In this document: positions 7,737 to 16,167 of the stretch, piece after piece
Layout: the number at the start of each line of letters is the position of its first letter
Position numbering within the stretch: position 1 is the first letter of the stretch
Origin: Verrucomicrobiota bacterium
Lineage (GTDB): Bacteria; Verrucomicrobiota; Verrucomicrobiia; Limisphaerales; J093
Direction: 5' to 3'
DNA length: 43,357 bases
Assembly (NCBI GenBank): GCA_022710935.1
Contig: JAKLFY010000054.1
Location: 1 to 43,357, forward strand
Translations under genes and position numbers: made by a program
Notes under the pieces: model-generated
What the model was told of the DNA's origin: nothing
Seen by the model: the letters and a program-made list of their open reading frames with translations, nothing else
Databases searched by the model: none

Positions 7737-8825
7737 CTACAGGGCGTAGGCGGTCAAGCGCAGTGCCCAATCTTCGGTGCCCGTCGCCACATAAAGTGTC
7801 GAATCCTGAATGGTGAAGTACCAGACGTTGCCCCCCGGAATGGAGTAACGCTGAACCTCCTGGAGCGAATCGGGATCAATCACAATGATCCAAGTCCCGG
7901 CCGCAACATGGAGTCGGTGATTCCATGCGGTGATCTCGCTAAGAAACGCTATGTCAGGCAGGCGGTCCCCCCCGCGTTGGAGGGGGTGATAGGCGATCGG
8001 CGGCACGGGGCACGCAGGCGCGATGGCTTGGCCCGTCGCCTGGTCGAAACCGTAGACTGCGTTGGTGGTGCCGCAATAGGCGCGGTGGGCGAACAAGGTC
8101 ACCGGCGTGCGAGGATGAGTGTGGACCTGGCTCGACCACTTTGTGTTGCCCTCTTTCTCATCGACGCAATAAACGCGATTGTGCTCGGGACTCCCCCGGG
8201 TCGGTTGCTCGCCTGCCAGGAAAACGCGTCCGTCCTCGACCACGCAGCGGCCGGCATTACTGACACGCTTCGGATCTGTGCAAGTCCATTCTTTCGCCTG
8301 GGTCGCTTCGTTGTATGCGGCGACACCTCCGTTGGTGAATCCGACGAAGACACGCCCGTTCACAACCGTGGCCCGGCACCCAATTCCTCCGTGGGTTGTG
8401 ATTCCCCACTTCCGCGTCGAACAGGGCGTGTGGAGGTAGGCCGCGAGGTCTTCTCTCTGATCGTCCCACGAAGTGCAGTAGAGCGAATCCCCCTCGACCA
8501 GGACGTTGCAGATGCCGTTCCCACCGGACCAGACGCACTCGGGCTCTCCGGCGAGACTCTTGCTCAGCCGGAAGACCCCTTTCTGATAGTGCGGGATGAA
8601 CATGTCACGGGCGGAAAAGGCGGGATGGCCGAGCAACAACGGCCAATCCATGGCACGCTCGTTCCTGGGGTCACCCGTTTTGGCATCGAGCAGTTGCAGC
8701 TTGGATCGACCGAGGACATACACGATGCCGTCGTCCACGGCAAAGAAGCTGAAGAGAATCTCGGCTGCGTCAAATGACCAGAGCTCAGACAACCGCCGGA
8801 TGCGCGGACTGTGGGTGGAGGCCAT
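7737..8825 (-). CDS. PQQ-like beta-propeller protein, cytosolic form
   Basis: From ATG 8825 the protein has 362 residues, made of repeated blades in which a 'g.vYv......l.alDa.TG...W' motif recurs: IVYVLGRSKLQLLDAKTGDP, VFVGFTNGGVAAYNEATQAK, NRVYCVDEKEGNTKWSS, AVYGFDQATGQAI and IIVIDPDSLQEV. This is typical of PQQ-like propellers. No signal peptide is visible from this start, which is unusual for the family. The open frame continues upstream to 9332 through sequence that encodes a recombinase fragment, so the native N terminus may have been lost when that region was rearranged. The stop codon TAG is immediately followed by CCCGCAT, a REP-like arm. Confidence 0.7.
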   Translation of the reverse strand: MASTHSPRIRRLSELWSFDAAEILFSFFAVDDGIVYVLGRSKLQLLDAKTGDPRNERAMDWPLLLGHPAFSARDMFIPHYQKGVFRLSKSLAGEPECVWSGGNGICNVLVEGDSLYCTSWDDQREDLAAYLHTPCSTRKWGITTHGGIGCRATVVNGRVFVGFTNGGVAAYNEATQAKEWTCTDPKRVSNAGRCVVEDGRVFLAGEQPTRGSPEHNRVYCVDEKEGNTKWSSQVHTHPRTPVTLFAHRAYCGTTNAVYGFDQATGQAIAPACPVPPIAYHPLQRGGDRLPDIAFLSEITAWNHRLHVAAGTWIIVIDPDSLQEVQRYSIPGGNVWYFTIQDSTLYVATGTEDWALRLTAYAL

Positions 8826-9047
8826 GGGAATCGCTTGTTTGAATGGAGAGTTGAAATTGCGCTCCGACCATCGATGTTTCAAGCCAAAAGCGGCTCCAAC
8901 CGCCATGAGTCGGGGCTGCGAAGACCGGTTGCCGCCGACAGCGGATCGATTAGAATGCACGAGGACTGACCATGAAGGATATGCGACACATGGAACGTAC
9001 GGCTTGCCGGGCCGGCGAACCGACGCTCCCCGAGACCAAGATAATCG

Positions 9048-9281
9048 GGTGATCGATCGAACGTCCTTTTGCTCGAGTCCGGGCCAACTGCTCAAGAGGG
9101 CGACGATGCGCTGCTCGTAATAGCTCCGGCTGCGCGGCTTCAGGTTGGCGTCGCCGGCAATGCGGGAACGCAGAATCTTGATCGCCTCGCCAACGGACAT
9201 CTTGCCTTGCTTGGCGTTGCCTTGGCTTTCGGCCGTCTGGCGATGGGATTTTTCGAAGTCGCCCAACCGGATTGTCGTTCG
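9048..9281 (-). pseudogene. N-terminal fragment of a second tyrosine recombinase beside tRNA-Arg
   Basis: Encoded residues read RLGDFEKSHRQTAESQ, then KMSVGEAIKILRSRIAGD, NLKPRSRSYYEQRIVALL and SSWPGLEQKDVRSIT. This matches the arm-binding and core-binding region of island-type integrases ('L..A...l.+R+.GD..LKPRT..YYE+RI.aLLksWPGLE..DVR.It'). It ends abruptly there, where the family should continue with a Cys-Leu-Trp-Ala helix, and the frame runs on in phase into the beta-propeller gene. The catalytic domain is absent. It begins about 110 bp from the 3' end of tRNA-Arg on the same strand, the usual place for an island integrase. Confidence 0.7.
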
Positions 9282-9393
9282 GCTTGGCCCGGTGCATGGA
9301 TTTACTGCCGGTTGGCACGAGACAGTATCCAATAGCAGTATCCAAATGTCAGATTCGAGCGTGGGAGAATCCGCGTAAGTCCTTTATTGTTAG

Positions 9394-9470
9394 TGGCGCA
9401 CCCATCAGGAGTTGAACCTGAAACCTTCTGATCCGTAGTCAGATGCTCTATCCAATTGAGCTATGGGTGC
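9394..9470 (-). tRNA. tRNA-Arg (anticodon ACG)
   Basis: The minus strand folds as a full cloverleaf: acceptor GCACCCA with TGGGTGC, D-arm AGCTCAATTGGATAGAGC, anticodon stem TCTGA/TCAGA with loop CTACGGA (ACG at 34-36), and T-arm CAGGTTCAACTCCTG. The discriminator is G and the CCA end is encoded. ACG is normally edited to ICG by TadA to read CGU, CGC and CGA. Confidence 0.96.
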
Positions 9471-9558
9471 GACCGTATGCCGGTCTTGGCCCTGCACGGC
9501 CACACTTTGCCTGGATTTGCGCCGGGAGCAAGCTCATTTGACAAGCTCATTCGTAGGC

Positions 9559-9694
9559 CGTGCATCTGGTTGTTGTCGGTGTTCTGTCGCCCGGTGAGGG
9601 CGCTGCGCCTACACCGGATGGAGACTCCCGCTGGAAGCCGCGTGCCCCCGCGCGGCGCAAACTCGACTTCCATCGACAACCTCGAGATGCACCG
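9559..9694. repeat. Dispersed inverted-end repeat, copy 1 of 3
   Basis: The left end reads GTGCATCTGGTTGTTGTCGG and the right end is its imperfect reverse complement (CGACAACCTCGAGATGCACC). Internal GC-rich palindromes include CCCCGCGCGG-type stems. Related copies lie at 34708-34931 and 41158-41302. No coding capacity. This copy occupies the gap between tRNA-Arg and the ABC permease. Confidence 0.6.
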
Positions 9695-9712
9695 TCCGAA
9701 GGAGCGGGTCGA

Positions 9713-9742
9713 TTGGCTTGAGTTGGCTTGAGTTGGCTTGAG
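9713..9742 (+). repeat. Tandem decamer, three exact units
   Basis: TTGGCTTGAG occurs three times head to tail (9713-9742), followed by a further TT. It lies about 40 bp upstream of the permease start at 9782. Variation in unit number could change promoter or leader spacing, but no promoter elements are clear here. Confidence 0.85.
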
Positions 9743-9781
9743 TTCAGATTCGGCTCATGCTCCAGTCAGTTGCGGGTGGCC

Positions 9782-11404
9782 ATGCGACCGGTGATTCAGC
9801 GAGAACTGCGGGTGGCTTCGCGGCGCAGCCAGACTTGGCAAGTGCGGGTGGTCTTCGGCGTCGGGGCCATGGTCGCCTTGGCGTTCGGGCTGGCGCTTCC
9901 GGACGTTCCGGTTCGGGAGAGGGGACAGGTGGTTCTCATGTGCCTGGCGATTTGCGGATTCGTCCTGTGCCTCTTCTCGGGCACGTACCTGACGGCCGAT
10001 GCGATCAGTCTGGAGAAGAGGGGCGGCACGCTCGGTTTGCTTTTTCTCACCCCGCTGAAGGGCTGGCAGATCGTGCTGGGCAAGGCGGCGATCCACTCGA
10101 TGCAGGTGGGCTACGCGCTGCTCGGGGCGTTCCCGATCCTGTTTATCCCGCTGCTGATGGGAGGGGTCGGCTGGGCGGAGGTGACGCGCATTCTGCTCGT
10201 GTTGATGGCGTCGCTGCTGCTCTCGCTCGCTGTCGGCATGTTCTGGTCGACGATCGCCTTTCAGGCCCAGACCGCGGTCCTTGCTTCGGCCGTGAGCATG
10301 ATCCTGATCACCCTGTTGCCGTGGCTCGAGCCGTTTCTTGAAGGCCTGTTGACCCAGCGTTTCGGGTCGATGATCGGGCCGCCGCAGATCTCGCCCATGA
10401 CGTCGATGGTCTTTGCCTTTGAGGCCAATTACCGGATGCAAGGCGGTTCTGTTGGGCCGGGCAACTCCGGGGCTTTTGTGTATTGGGGATCGCTGGTCCT
10501 GATCGCGGGCTCGGGCGCGGTGTTGCTTGTGATCTCGGGCTGGATGCTCCCGTGGCTCTGGCGTCGGAGCGAGGCGGGCGGGCGGGCGGGGATGTCCGTT
10601 CCGCGCGCATGCCGGCCTCGTTTGCGCGCGATGGCCGAGGCAAGGCTGTCTGCCACGCGCGACCGCGCCCCTCTGGAGTGGTTGTTTCAGAGGCGGCTTG
10701 GGGAGTCGATCTGGCTTCGGTTGGTGCGCGGGGCCGGGTTTTGTTTTTTTGTGATCATGCTGGTGACGTCGGTGACCACCAGGCATTGGAGGGAGGGGTT
10801 CATCGGCGCATTCTGCGCCGCGTATGCGCTGCACCTGGTCACCCGGATCCAGCTTGCGGTGAGCGCCACCGGATCACTGGTCGAGGATCGGCGCAACGGC
10901 GCACTCGAGACGCTGCTTGTGACGCCAGTCACGAATGGCGACGTCGTGGATGCGCATCATCGGGCCCTGAAGCGGGCGTTCCGTCGACCGTTGTGGCTCT
11001 TGCTCGGGATGAACGGGGCTCTGCAACTGTGCGTGGTGGCGTTTCACGAACATCTGCACATGGATCACGGTGCAGGCGCCGTCTTCAGTGTCGGGTTCAT
11101 TGGCGGCGCCTTGGTGACATTGTCGGATTTCGCCGCGTTGAGGTGGTTGTGTTTGCGCGAATCGCTGAGGAGCGCAACGCCTTTGAAAGCGGCGGGGATG
11201 TCGTTGGTGCGACTGAACGCGGTGGCCTGGGCAGCGCTGGGTGTGGTTATTCCGGTCGCGATGGGATTCAATGACGAGGAGGTGGTTGCGGTGATCTTCA
11301 GTCTCTGGATTCTGCTTTGCCTTTTTGTGAACACGGTGTCGTGCCGATCCAGCCGCCGGTGGCTGCGGGCGGGCCTGAGAGGGCGGGTCTCGGAAGGCCG
11401 ATAG
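9782..11404 (+). CDS. ABC-2 type transporter permease, two-module
   Basis: A 540-residue integral membrane protein. ATG 9782 (MRPVIQRELRVASRRSQTWQ) is preferred because ABC-2 permeases usually open with 'P.+.+ELR...R'. The first module contains EKRGGTLGLLFLTPLKGWQI, the hallmark loop of ABC-2 permeases of the NatB/gliding type, and about six membrane spans. A second, similar module follows from residue about 330, with VEDRRNGALETLLVTPVTNG as the matching loop and further spans. It therefore looks like an internal duplication. No ATPase gene is adjacent. The substrate is unknown. Confidence 0.85.
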   Translation: MRPVIQRELRVASRRSQTWQVRVVFGVGAMVALAFGLALPDVPVRERGQVVLMCLAICGFVLCLFSGTYLTADAISLEKRGGTLGLLFLTPLKGWQIVLGKAAIHSMQVGYALLGAFPILFIPLLMGGVGWAEVTRILLVLMASLLLSLAVGMFWSTIAFQAQTAVLASAVSMILITLLPWLEPFLEGLLTQRFGSMIGPPQISPMTSMVFAFEANYRMQGGSVGPGNSGAFVYWGSLVLIAGSGAVLLVISGWMLPWLWRRSEAGGRAGMSVPRACRPRLRAMAEARLSATRDRAPLEWLFQRRLGESIWLRLVRGAGFCFFVIMLVTSVTTRHWREGFIGAFCAAYALHLVTRIQLAVSATGSLVEDRRNGALETLLVTPVTNGDVVDAHHRALKRAFRRPLWLLLGMNGALQLCVVAFHEHLHMDHGAGAVFSVGFIGGALVTLSDFAALRWLCLRESLRSATPLKAAGMSLVRLNAVAWAALGVVIPVAMGFNDEEVVAVIFSLWILLCLFVNTVSCRSSRRWLRAGLRGRVSEGR

Positions 11405-11423
11405 GCGGCCGCGCCCCATGCTG

Positions 11424-11687
11424 CAGGAGAGCGGGGACGTCCGTGTCTTCGACCAATGAAATCGCAGAATGTGCTCGCGGGCGACGAGGACGTCGCCCCT
11501 CCGGCGTGGAGGTTGGCGCAGGCAGGGGTGCGGCGGTTGACCGCCGCTTTCCGAGGACGATGGTCGGTCACGTCCCACGCAAAGCGGTGCTGAAGCACCG
11601 CAGTCCAGACGCTTCGCGCTGTTGAAAGCGTTCGTGCCCAGGCAGCTTCCGTGCAAGATCCGCATCTCAGCCGGCCTTAGGTTGACG
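11424..11687. repeat. Composite dispersed repeat, copy 1 (modules B then inverted A)
   Basis: Module B (11424-11557) runs from GAGAGCGGGGACGTCC through TGCTCGCGGGCGACGAGGAC to GACCGCCGCTTTCCGAGGAC. Module A (11580-11687) reads, in reverse complement, GTCAACCTAAGGCCGGCTGA through TTGCACGGAAGCT to GTGCTTCAGCACCGCTTTG. Both modules recur at 15600-15918 but with a different relative orientation. No gene is seen in the intergenic stretch 11405-11788. Confidence 0.7.
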
Positions 11688-11745
11688 CGTATGCGCGGCT
11701 GCGGGATCGTCCCTTCGAGTCTCGGACGCGGCGCGGTTTTGCCAC

Positions 11746-11790
11746 AGCCCGGATGTGAGACTCCGCGAAGCTCTGTGAAACATCCGGGCT
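11746..11790. repeat. REP-like palindrome overlapping a stop codon
   Basis: AGCCCGGATGT (11746-11756) is the exact reverse complement of ACATCCGGGCT (11780-11790), separated by 23 bp. The right arm overlaps the TAG stop of the minus-strand gene ending at 11789. It can form a hairpin just past the stop, so it may also help termination. Confidence 0.8.
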
Positions 11791-14296
11791 AATGGGTTTG
11801 GACGCGGTAGAAGCGCTGCGCGGCGGCGGGTGTTTGGTCGACGAACGACGCTGTGTTGCCGGCGGCGATGATGGGGCTGCCCAGGTCCTGCCATGCGCCA
11901 TTCAAGGCATCGGCGGCCTGGACCTGATAGGTGACGCCTGCGTTCGATTCCCACTCGAGGACGATGCCGCCCGCGGCGGCGGTAACGCTGAGAATCCTGA
12001 AGGACTCAACAGGCGGGACGTAGGTGGGATCGATGAGGAAGGCCTTGAGTCCGTTGTTGACGCCCAGTGCCACCAGGTAACCTGCGCCGAAGTCGACATT
12101 GCCCTGGAACTCGATGTCCGGATTGTACGTGGTGAAGAGCTCGTTATCGACCCAGAGCGGGCCGGCGGCCATGTCGCGGACGTCGTAGACCGGGACGCTG
12201 ACCGGGGTGGGGGGGCTGCCATTGCGCAGGCCGGCCAGGAGGCCGGTGGCGGCGTCGTACTTAATGCCTGTGACCGACGCAGGGACGCTGCGGGCGCCGG
12301 TGGTGGGGTAAGTCGCCTTGATGGCGCCCAGTCCGGTGTCGAGGTCAAACTCGATGAGATAGAGGTTTCCGACGGCTTTAACCCAGAAGGTGTTGTTGCC
12401 GGGGCCCCAGGCCAGGCCGAACCGGAAGATGTTGGGCGGCGCGTCGGGCACGGTGATTGTTGTGGAGATGAACTCGTAGTTGGGATCGGGTTTGAGGATG
12501 GCGACCGTGCGCACTTCGAGCGGGGTGGGGCTCCATTTGCCCGCGCCGACCAGGATTTCGGTCTCGAGGCCGCCGCCGCGCACATCGAGGTTGGCGCCCC
12601 AGCCGTCGGTGGGCGCGGTCATGCCGTTGCCGGGGTCGCCGCTGAAGGCGAGCCATTGGTCGGGGGTGTAGGGGCTATCGTCGCCGATGCCATAGATGGT
12701 GAAGGGTGTTGTGCCGGTGTTGCCGGTGACGTTGCAGATGTAGATCACGCCGTCATCGGCGACGTCGACCTTGTTCATTCCGCCGTAGAGGGTGAGTCCG
12801 GAGTAATCGATGTAGTGCTTGTGTTCGCCCGTTTGCATGTCGATCACCGCGATCATGTTGGTCGGGTTGAGGCGGGTGACCACGATGACGTTGGTTGTGA
12901 GCGGGTTGATGGCCAACCCGTACTCTTTGTATCCGGATGTGAGATAGGGCCGTGTTCCGGGCAGGACGTTCCAGATGTTCTCGACTTGTGGCGAGGCATT
13001 CGAGGGCATGACCGTGAGTGTCGCGTCGGCGCTGGTTGCCGAGCCGCTGGGATTGCTGACAACGACGCTGTAGGCGCCCTGGCTGGCGGCCGCGATGTGC
13101 GAGAGCGTCAGCGTCGGGGCGGTTGCCCCTTCGATATCCTCGCCGTCGAGCCGCCATTGGTAGGTGAAGGGCTGGGTGCCGCTCACGCCGACCGAGAAGG
13201 TGTAGGTCTCGGCGCCCTCCCACACGGTGGCGTTGGCCGGCTGGGTGGCGATGCCCGGGGGCAGGAAGACTTCTGTCAGGTCGAAGGCCATCATGCCGTT
13301 GTTGGATTCCAGGGCGAAGAGTTTCCCTGCGTAGAGCGCGACGGCGCCGGTGAGGTTGCCATTGGCGTACCCGCCCGGGAAGTCCTTGGCGGCGTCCTGG
13401 AGTTGGGGGGCGGCGGGATTCGAGATGTCGTAAAGTCGGAGTTTGTGGTTGCCGGTGTCGGCCGAGCTTGCCTCGACAATGCCGAGCAGGGCGCGGGCGG
13501 GATCGAGGTCAAGCGGGGCGCCGACGATTCCGGTGATCGTGGTTGTCACGGCCGCGGTGCCGGCATTGGGATCGAGCGTGAACTGTTTGAGATTGCCGCC
13601 GGCCTGCTTGGCCCAGAACGTGTCGCCAAGGCCCCAAGCCAATCCCCAGCGCGTGTCGTCGGCCGCGCAATCGGTGACAATCTTCAGTGCGGTGAACGCG
13701 ACCCCATCCTCGGTGGTGAGCAGGGCGACATTCCTGTCGCGCGTGCCGAGCAGGATCTGGGTGCTCGAGCCCGTGCCGCGCAGGGCGAGCGAGTCGCCGA
13801 ACCGGCGGTTGTTGGCCACTTGGTCGGCCTCGGAAGGATCGCCGGAGTAGACCAGCTCGGGTTGCGCCGTCTCGTCCGCCCAGCGGTAGAGGCGAAACGG
13901 GCCGCTGGCGCCGGTGGTGTCGACGGTGAGGTTGCCCACATAGATGGCGCCGTCGTCGGTGGCTGCAACCATGTTGACCGGGAACGTGCCGCCGGCGATC
14001 ACAGAATCGTCAAACGGGAGCGTCCCGAGTTCCGCGCCCGTGTTGGCATCGAGGATGTGCACCGCCGCCGAGCCGGTGCGGCTCGGCACGAGCAAGTGGC
14101 CGGTCGTGGGGTTATAGGCCAGACCACGCGTCAAGTGGGTGGTGTCGAGGAACGCGACAGCACCCGGCGCGAGGCTCCACAGCGGTGTGAGCTGGTAGGA
14201 TTGTGCGCGCGCGGTGACGCCAAGAGTCAGCGCCAGCACGAGGAGCAGCAGGAATCGGCCGAGGGGGCAGGGATTGGGTTCGTTCGGATGTTTCAT
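11789..14296 (-). CDS. Secreted protein with two homologous propeller-like halves and an Ig-like domain
   Basis: The protein has 835 residues from ATG 14296, followed by a signal peptide (RFLLLLVLALTLGVTARAQS). Residues about 30-330 and 445-755 are homologous halves: both have 'LP..+.YLT....+GLA.NP.T..l.v..R', 'DDG.IY+.N.T', 'LA(W)G.G..FW.K' and 'NNG+.AF'. They resemble the DUF4623-type repeat seen in verrucomicrobial surface proteins (name from memory). Residues about 345-427 form an Ig-like domain (YQWRLDGEDIEGAT, GAYSVVVSNPSGSATSADA). The last 70 residues form a fibronectin-like end module (LEWESNAGVTYQVQAAD, GAWQDLG). A role in surface display or polysaccharide contact is inferred. The TAG stop lies in a REP arm. 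Confidence 0.85.
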   Translation of the reverse strand: MKHPNEPNPCPLGRFLLLLVLALTLGVTARAQSYQLTPLWSLAPGAVAFLDTTHLTRGLAYNPTTGHLLVPSRTGSAAVHILDANTGAELGTLPFDDSVIAGGTFPVNMVAATDDGAIYVGNLTVDTTGASGPFRLYRWADETAQPELVYSGDPSEADQVANNRRFGDSLALRGTGSSTQILLGTRDRNVALLTTEDGVAFTALKIVTDCAADDTRWGLAWGLGDTFWAKQAGGNLKQFTLDPNAGTAAVTTTITGIVGAPLDLDPARALLGIVEASSADTGNHKLRLYDISNPAAPQLQDAAKDFPGGYANGNLTGAVALYAGKLFALESNNGMMAFDLTEVFLPPGIATQPANATVWEGAETYTFSVGVSGTQPFTYQWRLDGEDIEGATAPTLTLSHIAAASQGAYSVVVSNPSGSATSADATLTVMPSNASPQVENIWNVLPGTRPYLTSGYKEYGLAINPLTTNVIVVTRLNPTNMIAVIDMQTGEHKHYIDYSGLTLYGGMNKVDVADDGVIYICNVTGNTGTTPFTIYGIGDDSPYTPDQWLAFSGDPGNGMTAPTDGWGANLDVRGGGLETEILVGAGKWSPTPLEVRTVAILKPDPNYEFISTTITVPDAPPNIFRFGLAWGPGNNTFWVKAVGNLYLIEFDLDTGLGAIKATYPTTGARSVPASVTGIKYDAATGLLAGLRNGSPPTPVSVPVYDVRDMAAGPLWVDNELFTTYNPDIEFQGNVDFGAGYLVALGVNNGLKAFLIDPTYVPPVESFRILSVTAAAGGIVLEWESNAGVTYQVQAADALNGAWQDLGSPIIAAGNTASFVDQTPAAAQRFYRVQTH

Positions 14297-14497
14297 CTCA
14301 GGATGTCCCGTTCGTTGTTGTTCATTTCGTCGTGGTTTCGGACGATGGCGCGGCGACTGCCGGGCCGGCATCCCCATTTGCACTGATGCTGGCGCGCCGG
14401 ACGCGCATGCGTCAAGCGCATCGGGCGCAGAAGGCCACAAATCGTTCAAGATTGGCGCGAACCGTCCAGAATCGGGGCGAGTCGGGCCTGCGGGATG

Positions 14498-14563
14498 ACC
14501 CGGAAATCTCACCCGTGGACCCTCAGGAATGCCACGACGGCCCCACCGGTGAGATTTCCGGGT
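14498..14563. repeat. REP-like palindrome with perfect 16-bp arms in a divergent intergenic region
   Basis: ACCCGGAAATCTCACC (14498-14513) and GGTGAGATTTCCGGGT (14548-14563) are exact reverse complements with a 34-bp spacer. It lies between the divergent genes starting at 14296 and 14620, so it could affect both promoters. Confidence 0.85.
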
Positions 14564-14619
14564 TAGGGATGACTTTGGGCTTGAACGTTCGCGTCCATGA
14601 AGGACTCTAGAAATCGAGA

Positions 14620-15519
14620 ATGGACATGAAGACGTATGAGAGAGCGGATGTCGCGGATTGCGCGCGGGTCAGGCAAGGCGCGCGGCAGTGTGGATTCACC
14701 CTGATCGAGTTGCTCGTGGTGATCGCGATCATTGCGATCCTGGCGGGGATGCTCTTGCCGGCGCTGTCCAAGGCGAAGGTGAAGGCCCAGGCCATTGCGT
14801 GCTTGAACAATGTCAAACAACTTCAGCTCGCTTACGAGCTCTACGCCACCGACAACGGCGACACATTGATGGACAACTCGGTCACCGGCGTCGCCAGCCC
14901 CGGCGAGAAGGCCTGGATCAAAGGCAATGTCCAGGAATATGCCGCCGACTATCCCGATCATCCGCGGTTCGGCGTCCTTTTTCCCTACAACAGTTCCGTC
15001 GAGATCTACCGGTGTCCGTCGAGCCGGGCGCATATTCAGGGCGTGGGCCGCGGTTCCGGCGCGCGCGTCCCTCACAACCGTTCGTATGCGGTTTCGGTCT
15101 GGCTGGGCAACAACCTCGACCTGGGCGCGGACCGCACCGGCCTGATTGCGCACCGATTCAGCGCGGTCAGGAATTCATCCTCGACGTCCGTCTTCATCGA
15201 GGAGAATGCGATCAGCATCGACAATGGCGCCATCGGCTTCAACCGCCCGATTCCGGGCAACGCAGGCAGCGATCCCGGCGGGGTCTGGAACCTGCCCGCG
15301 AATCGCCACAACAACGGCTGCAGTTTCTCCTTTCTTGACGGCCACGGCGAGACGTTTCGCTGGCGCGGACCCCGGATCAAGGAGTTGAATACGCAGTATT
15401 CCGCCGACCACAGCCGCTCGCAGCGCCCGTCGCCAGGGGTCAACCCGATTCACAGTCTGCCATGGGATCCCAAGGACCCGGATTATCAGCGCCTGGCGGA
15501 GACGGCGCCTTTGCTCTGA
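14620..15519 (+). CDS. Prepilin-type pseudopilin with H-X9-DG motif
   Basis: The protein has 299 residues; ATG 14620 or 14626 are equally possible. After a basic leader, [19 protein letters not shown] (residues about 25-43) forms the type IV prepilin-like helix with cleavage after the Gly and N-methylation of Phe, then [10 protein letters not shown], the usual verrucomicrobial/lentisphaeral continuation. The C-terminal part has [12 protein letters not shown], the H-X9-DG motif of this PVC family. Proteins like this are processed by a PilD-type peptidase and are thought to be exported by a type II secretion-like system, but their job is not known. No secretion gene is adjacent. Confidence 0.93.
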   Translation: MDMKTYERADVADCARVRQGARQCGFTLIELLVVIAIIAILAGMLLPALSKAKVKAQAIACLNNVKQLQLAYELYATDNGDTLMDNSVTGVASPGEKAWIKGNVQEYAADYPDHPRFGVLFPYNSSVEIYRCPSSRAHIQGVGRGSGARVPHNRSYAVSVWLGNNLDLGADRTGLIAHRFSAVRNSSSTSVFIEENAISIDNGAIGFNRPIPGNAGSDPGGVWNLPANRHNNGCSFSFLDGHGETFRWRGPRIKELNTQYSADHSRSQRPSPGVNPIHSLPWDPKDPDYQRLAETAPLL

Positions 15520-15599
15520 GGCTTTCCCTGGTTGGGGAAGCCGGGCACCACACGGAACGCGAATCTCGTCGGAGGGCCGATCCCGCAGCGGCGCATCGG

Positions 15600-15918
15600 C
15601 GTCAACCTCAGGCCGGCTGAGATGCCGGCCTTGCACGGAAGCTACCCTGGCACGAACGCGTCCGACAGCGCGAAGTCCCGCATTGCGGAAGAGTGCGTGT
15701 GCTTCAGCACCGCTTGGGAATGGGAACGCACTGAAGACCGTCCTGGGAGAGTGGGGACGTCCCCGTCCCCGACCGATGGGGGCGCGGAATGTGTTCGCGG
15801 GCGACGAGGACCTGCCTGCCCTGCCTGCCCTGCCTGCAGGCAGGCGGCAGGCAGGCGCCGCCCCTCCCGTGCTCTGCCCGCGCATGGGTGCGGCCGCTGA
15901 CCGCCGCTTTCCGAGGAC
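15600..15918. repeat. Composite dispersed repeat, copy 2 (modules A then B)
   Basis: Module A (15600-15716) opens GTCAACCTCAGGCCGGCTGA and continues TTGCACGGAAGCT to GCTTCAGCACCGCTTGG. Module B (15744-15918) opens GAGAGTGGGGACGTCC and ends GACCGCCGCTTTCCGAGGAC. Both recur at 11424-11687, where A is inverted relative to B. B here carries an extra GC-rich hairpin (15811-15856). The surrounding intergenic stretch 15520-16167 has no supported gene. Confidence 0.7.
15811..15856. repeat. GC-rich hairpin inserted in module B
   Basis: Three CCTGCCTGCC-type units are followed by the inverted GCAGGCAGGC units, making a strong hairpin. In the other copy of module B the flanks GACGAGGAC and GCCCCTCC are almost adjacent, so about 43 bp appear to have been inserted or expanded here. 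Confidence 0.7.
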
Positions 15919-16155
15919 CGAGATACTCCGTTTGGTGGTTCCCGTGCGCGCTTAAGGAACGTCGCTCTGGTTGCTCACCTCCTCCCTGAGTCAACTCGGA
16001 TGCGCGCTTGCCCGGTGACACGCTTCGCCAGGAGCCGCAACCGGGCCAGATGCGTGACGCAACTTGACAAACCGGTTCGGCGCAGCCACGTTCACGGCGC
16101 ATTGGTTAGCATATTTAATTTCAAACATTAGATACGAATCATTGACTGAATCCCC

Positions 16156-16161
16156 AGGAGG
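16156..16161 (+). promoter_or_regulatory. Strong Shine-Dalgarno site fixing the start at 16168
   Basis: AGGAGG lies 6 nt before ATG 16168, one of the strongest ribosome sites in the window. Just upstream (about 16100-16150) is an AT-rich pocket in an otherwise GC-rich region, which probably contains the promoter, though no clear -35/-10 pair is assigned. Confidence 0.7.
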
Positions 16162-16167
16162 CTTCGA

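Noticed and set aside
11792-14386. An 864-codon open frame on the plus strand opposite the Ig/propeller gene
   Set aside because: It is the antiframe of a GC-rich gene whose minus-strand product has a signal peptide, an Ig domain and internal homology. The plus-strand product is Gly/Ala/Asp/Val-rich without motifs.
15811-15856. The GCAGGCAGG hairpin as an intrinsic terminator
   Set aside because: No U-tract follows, and it lies far from the gene end inside a repeat module.
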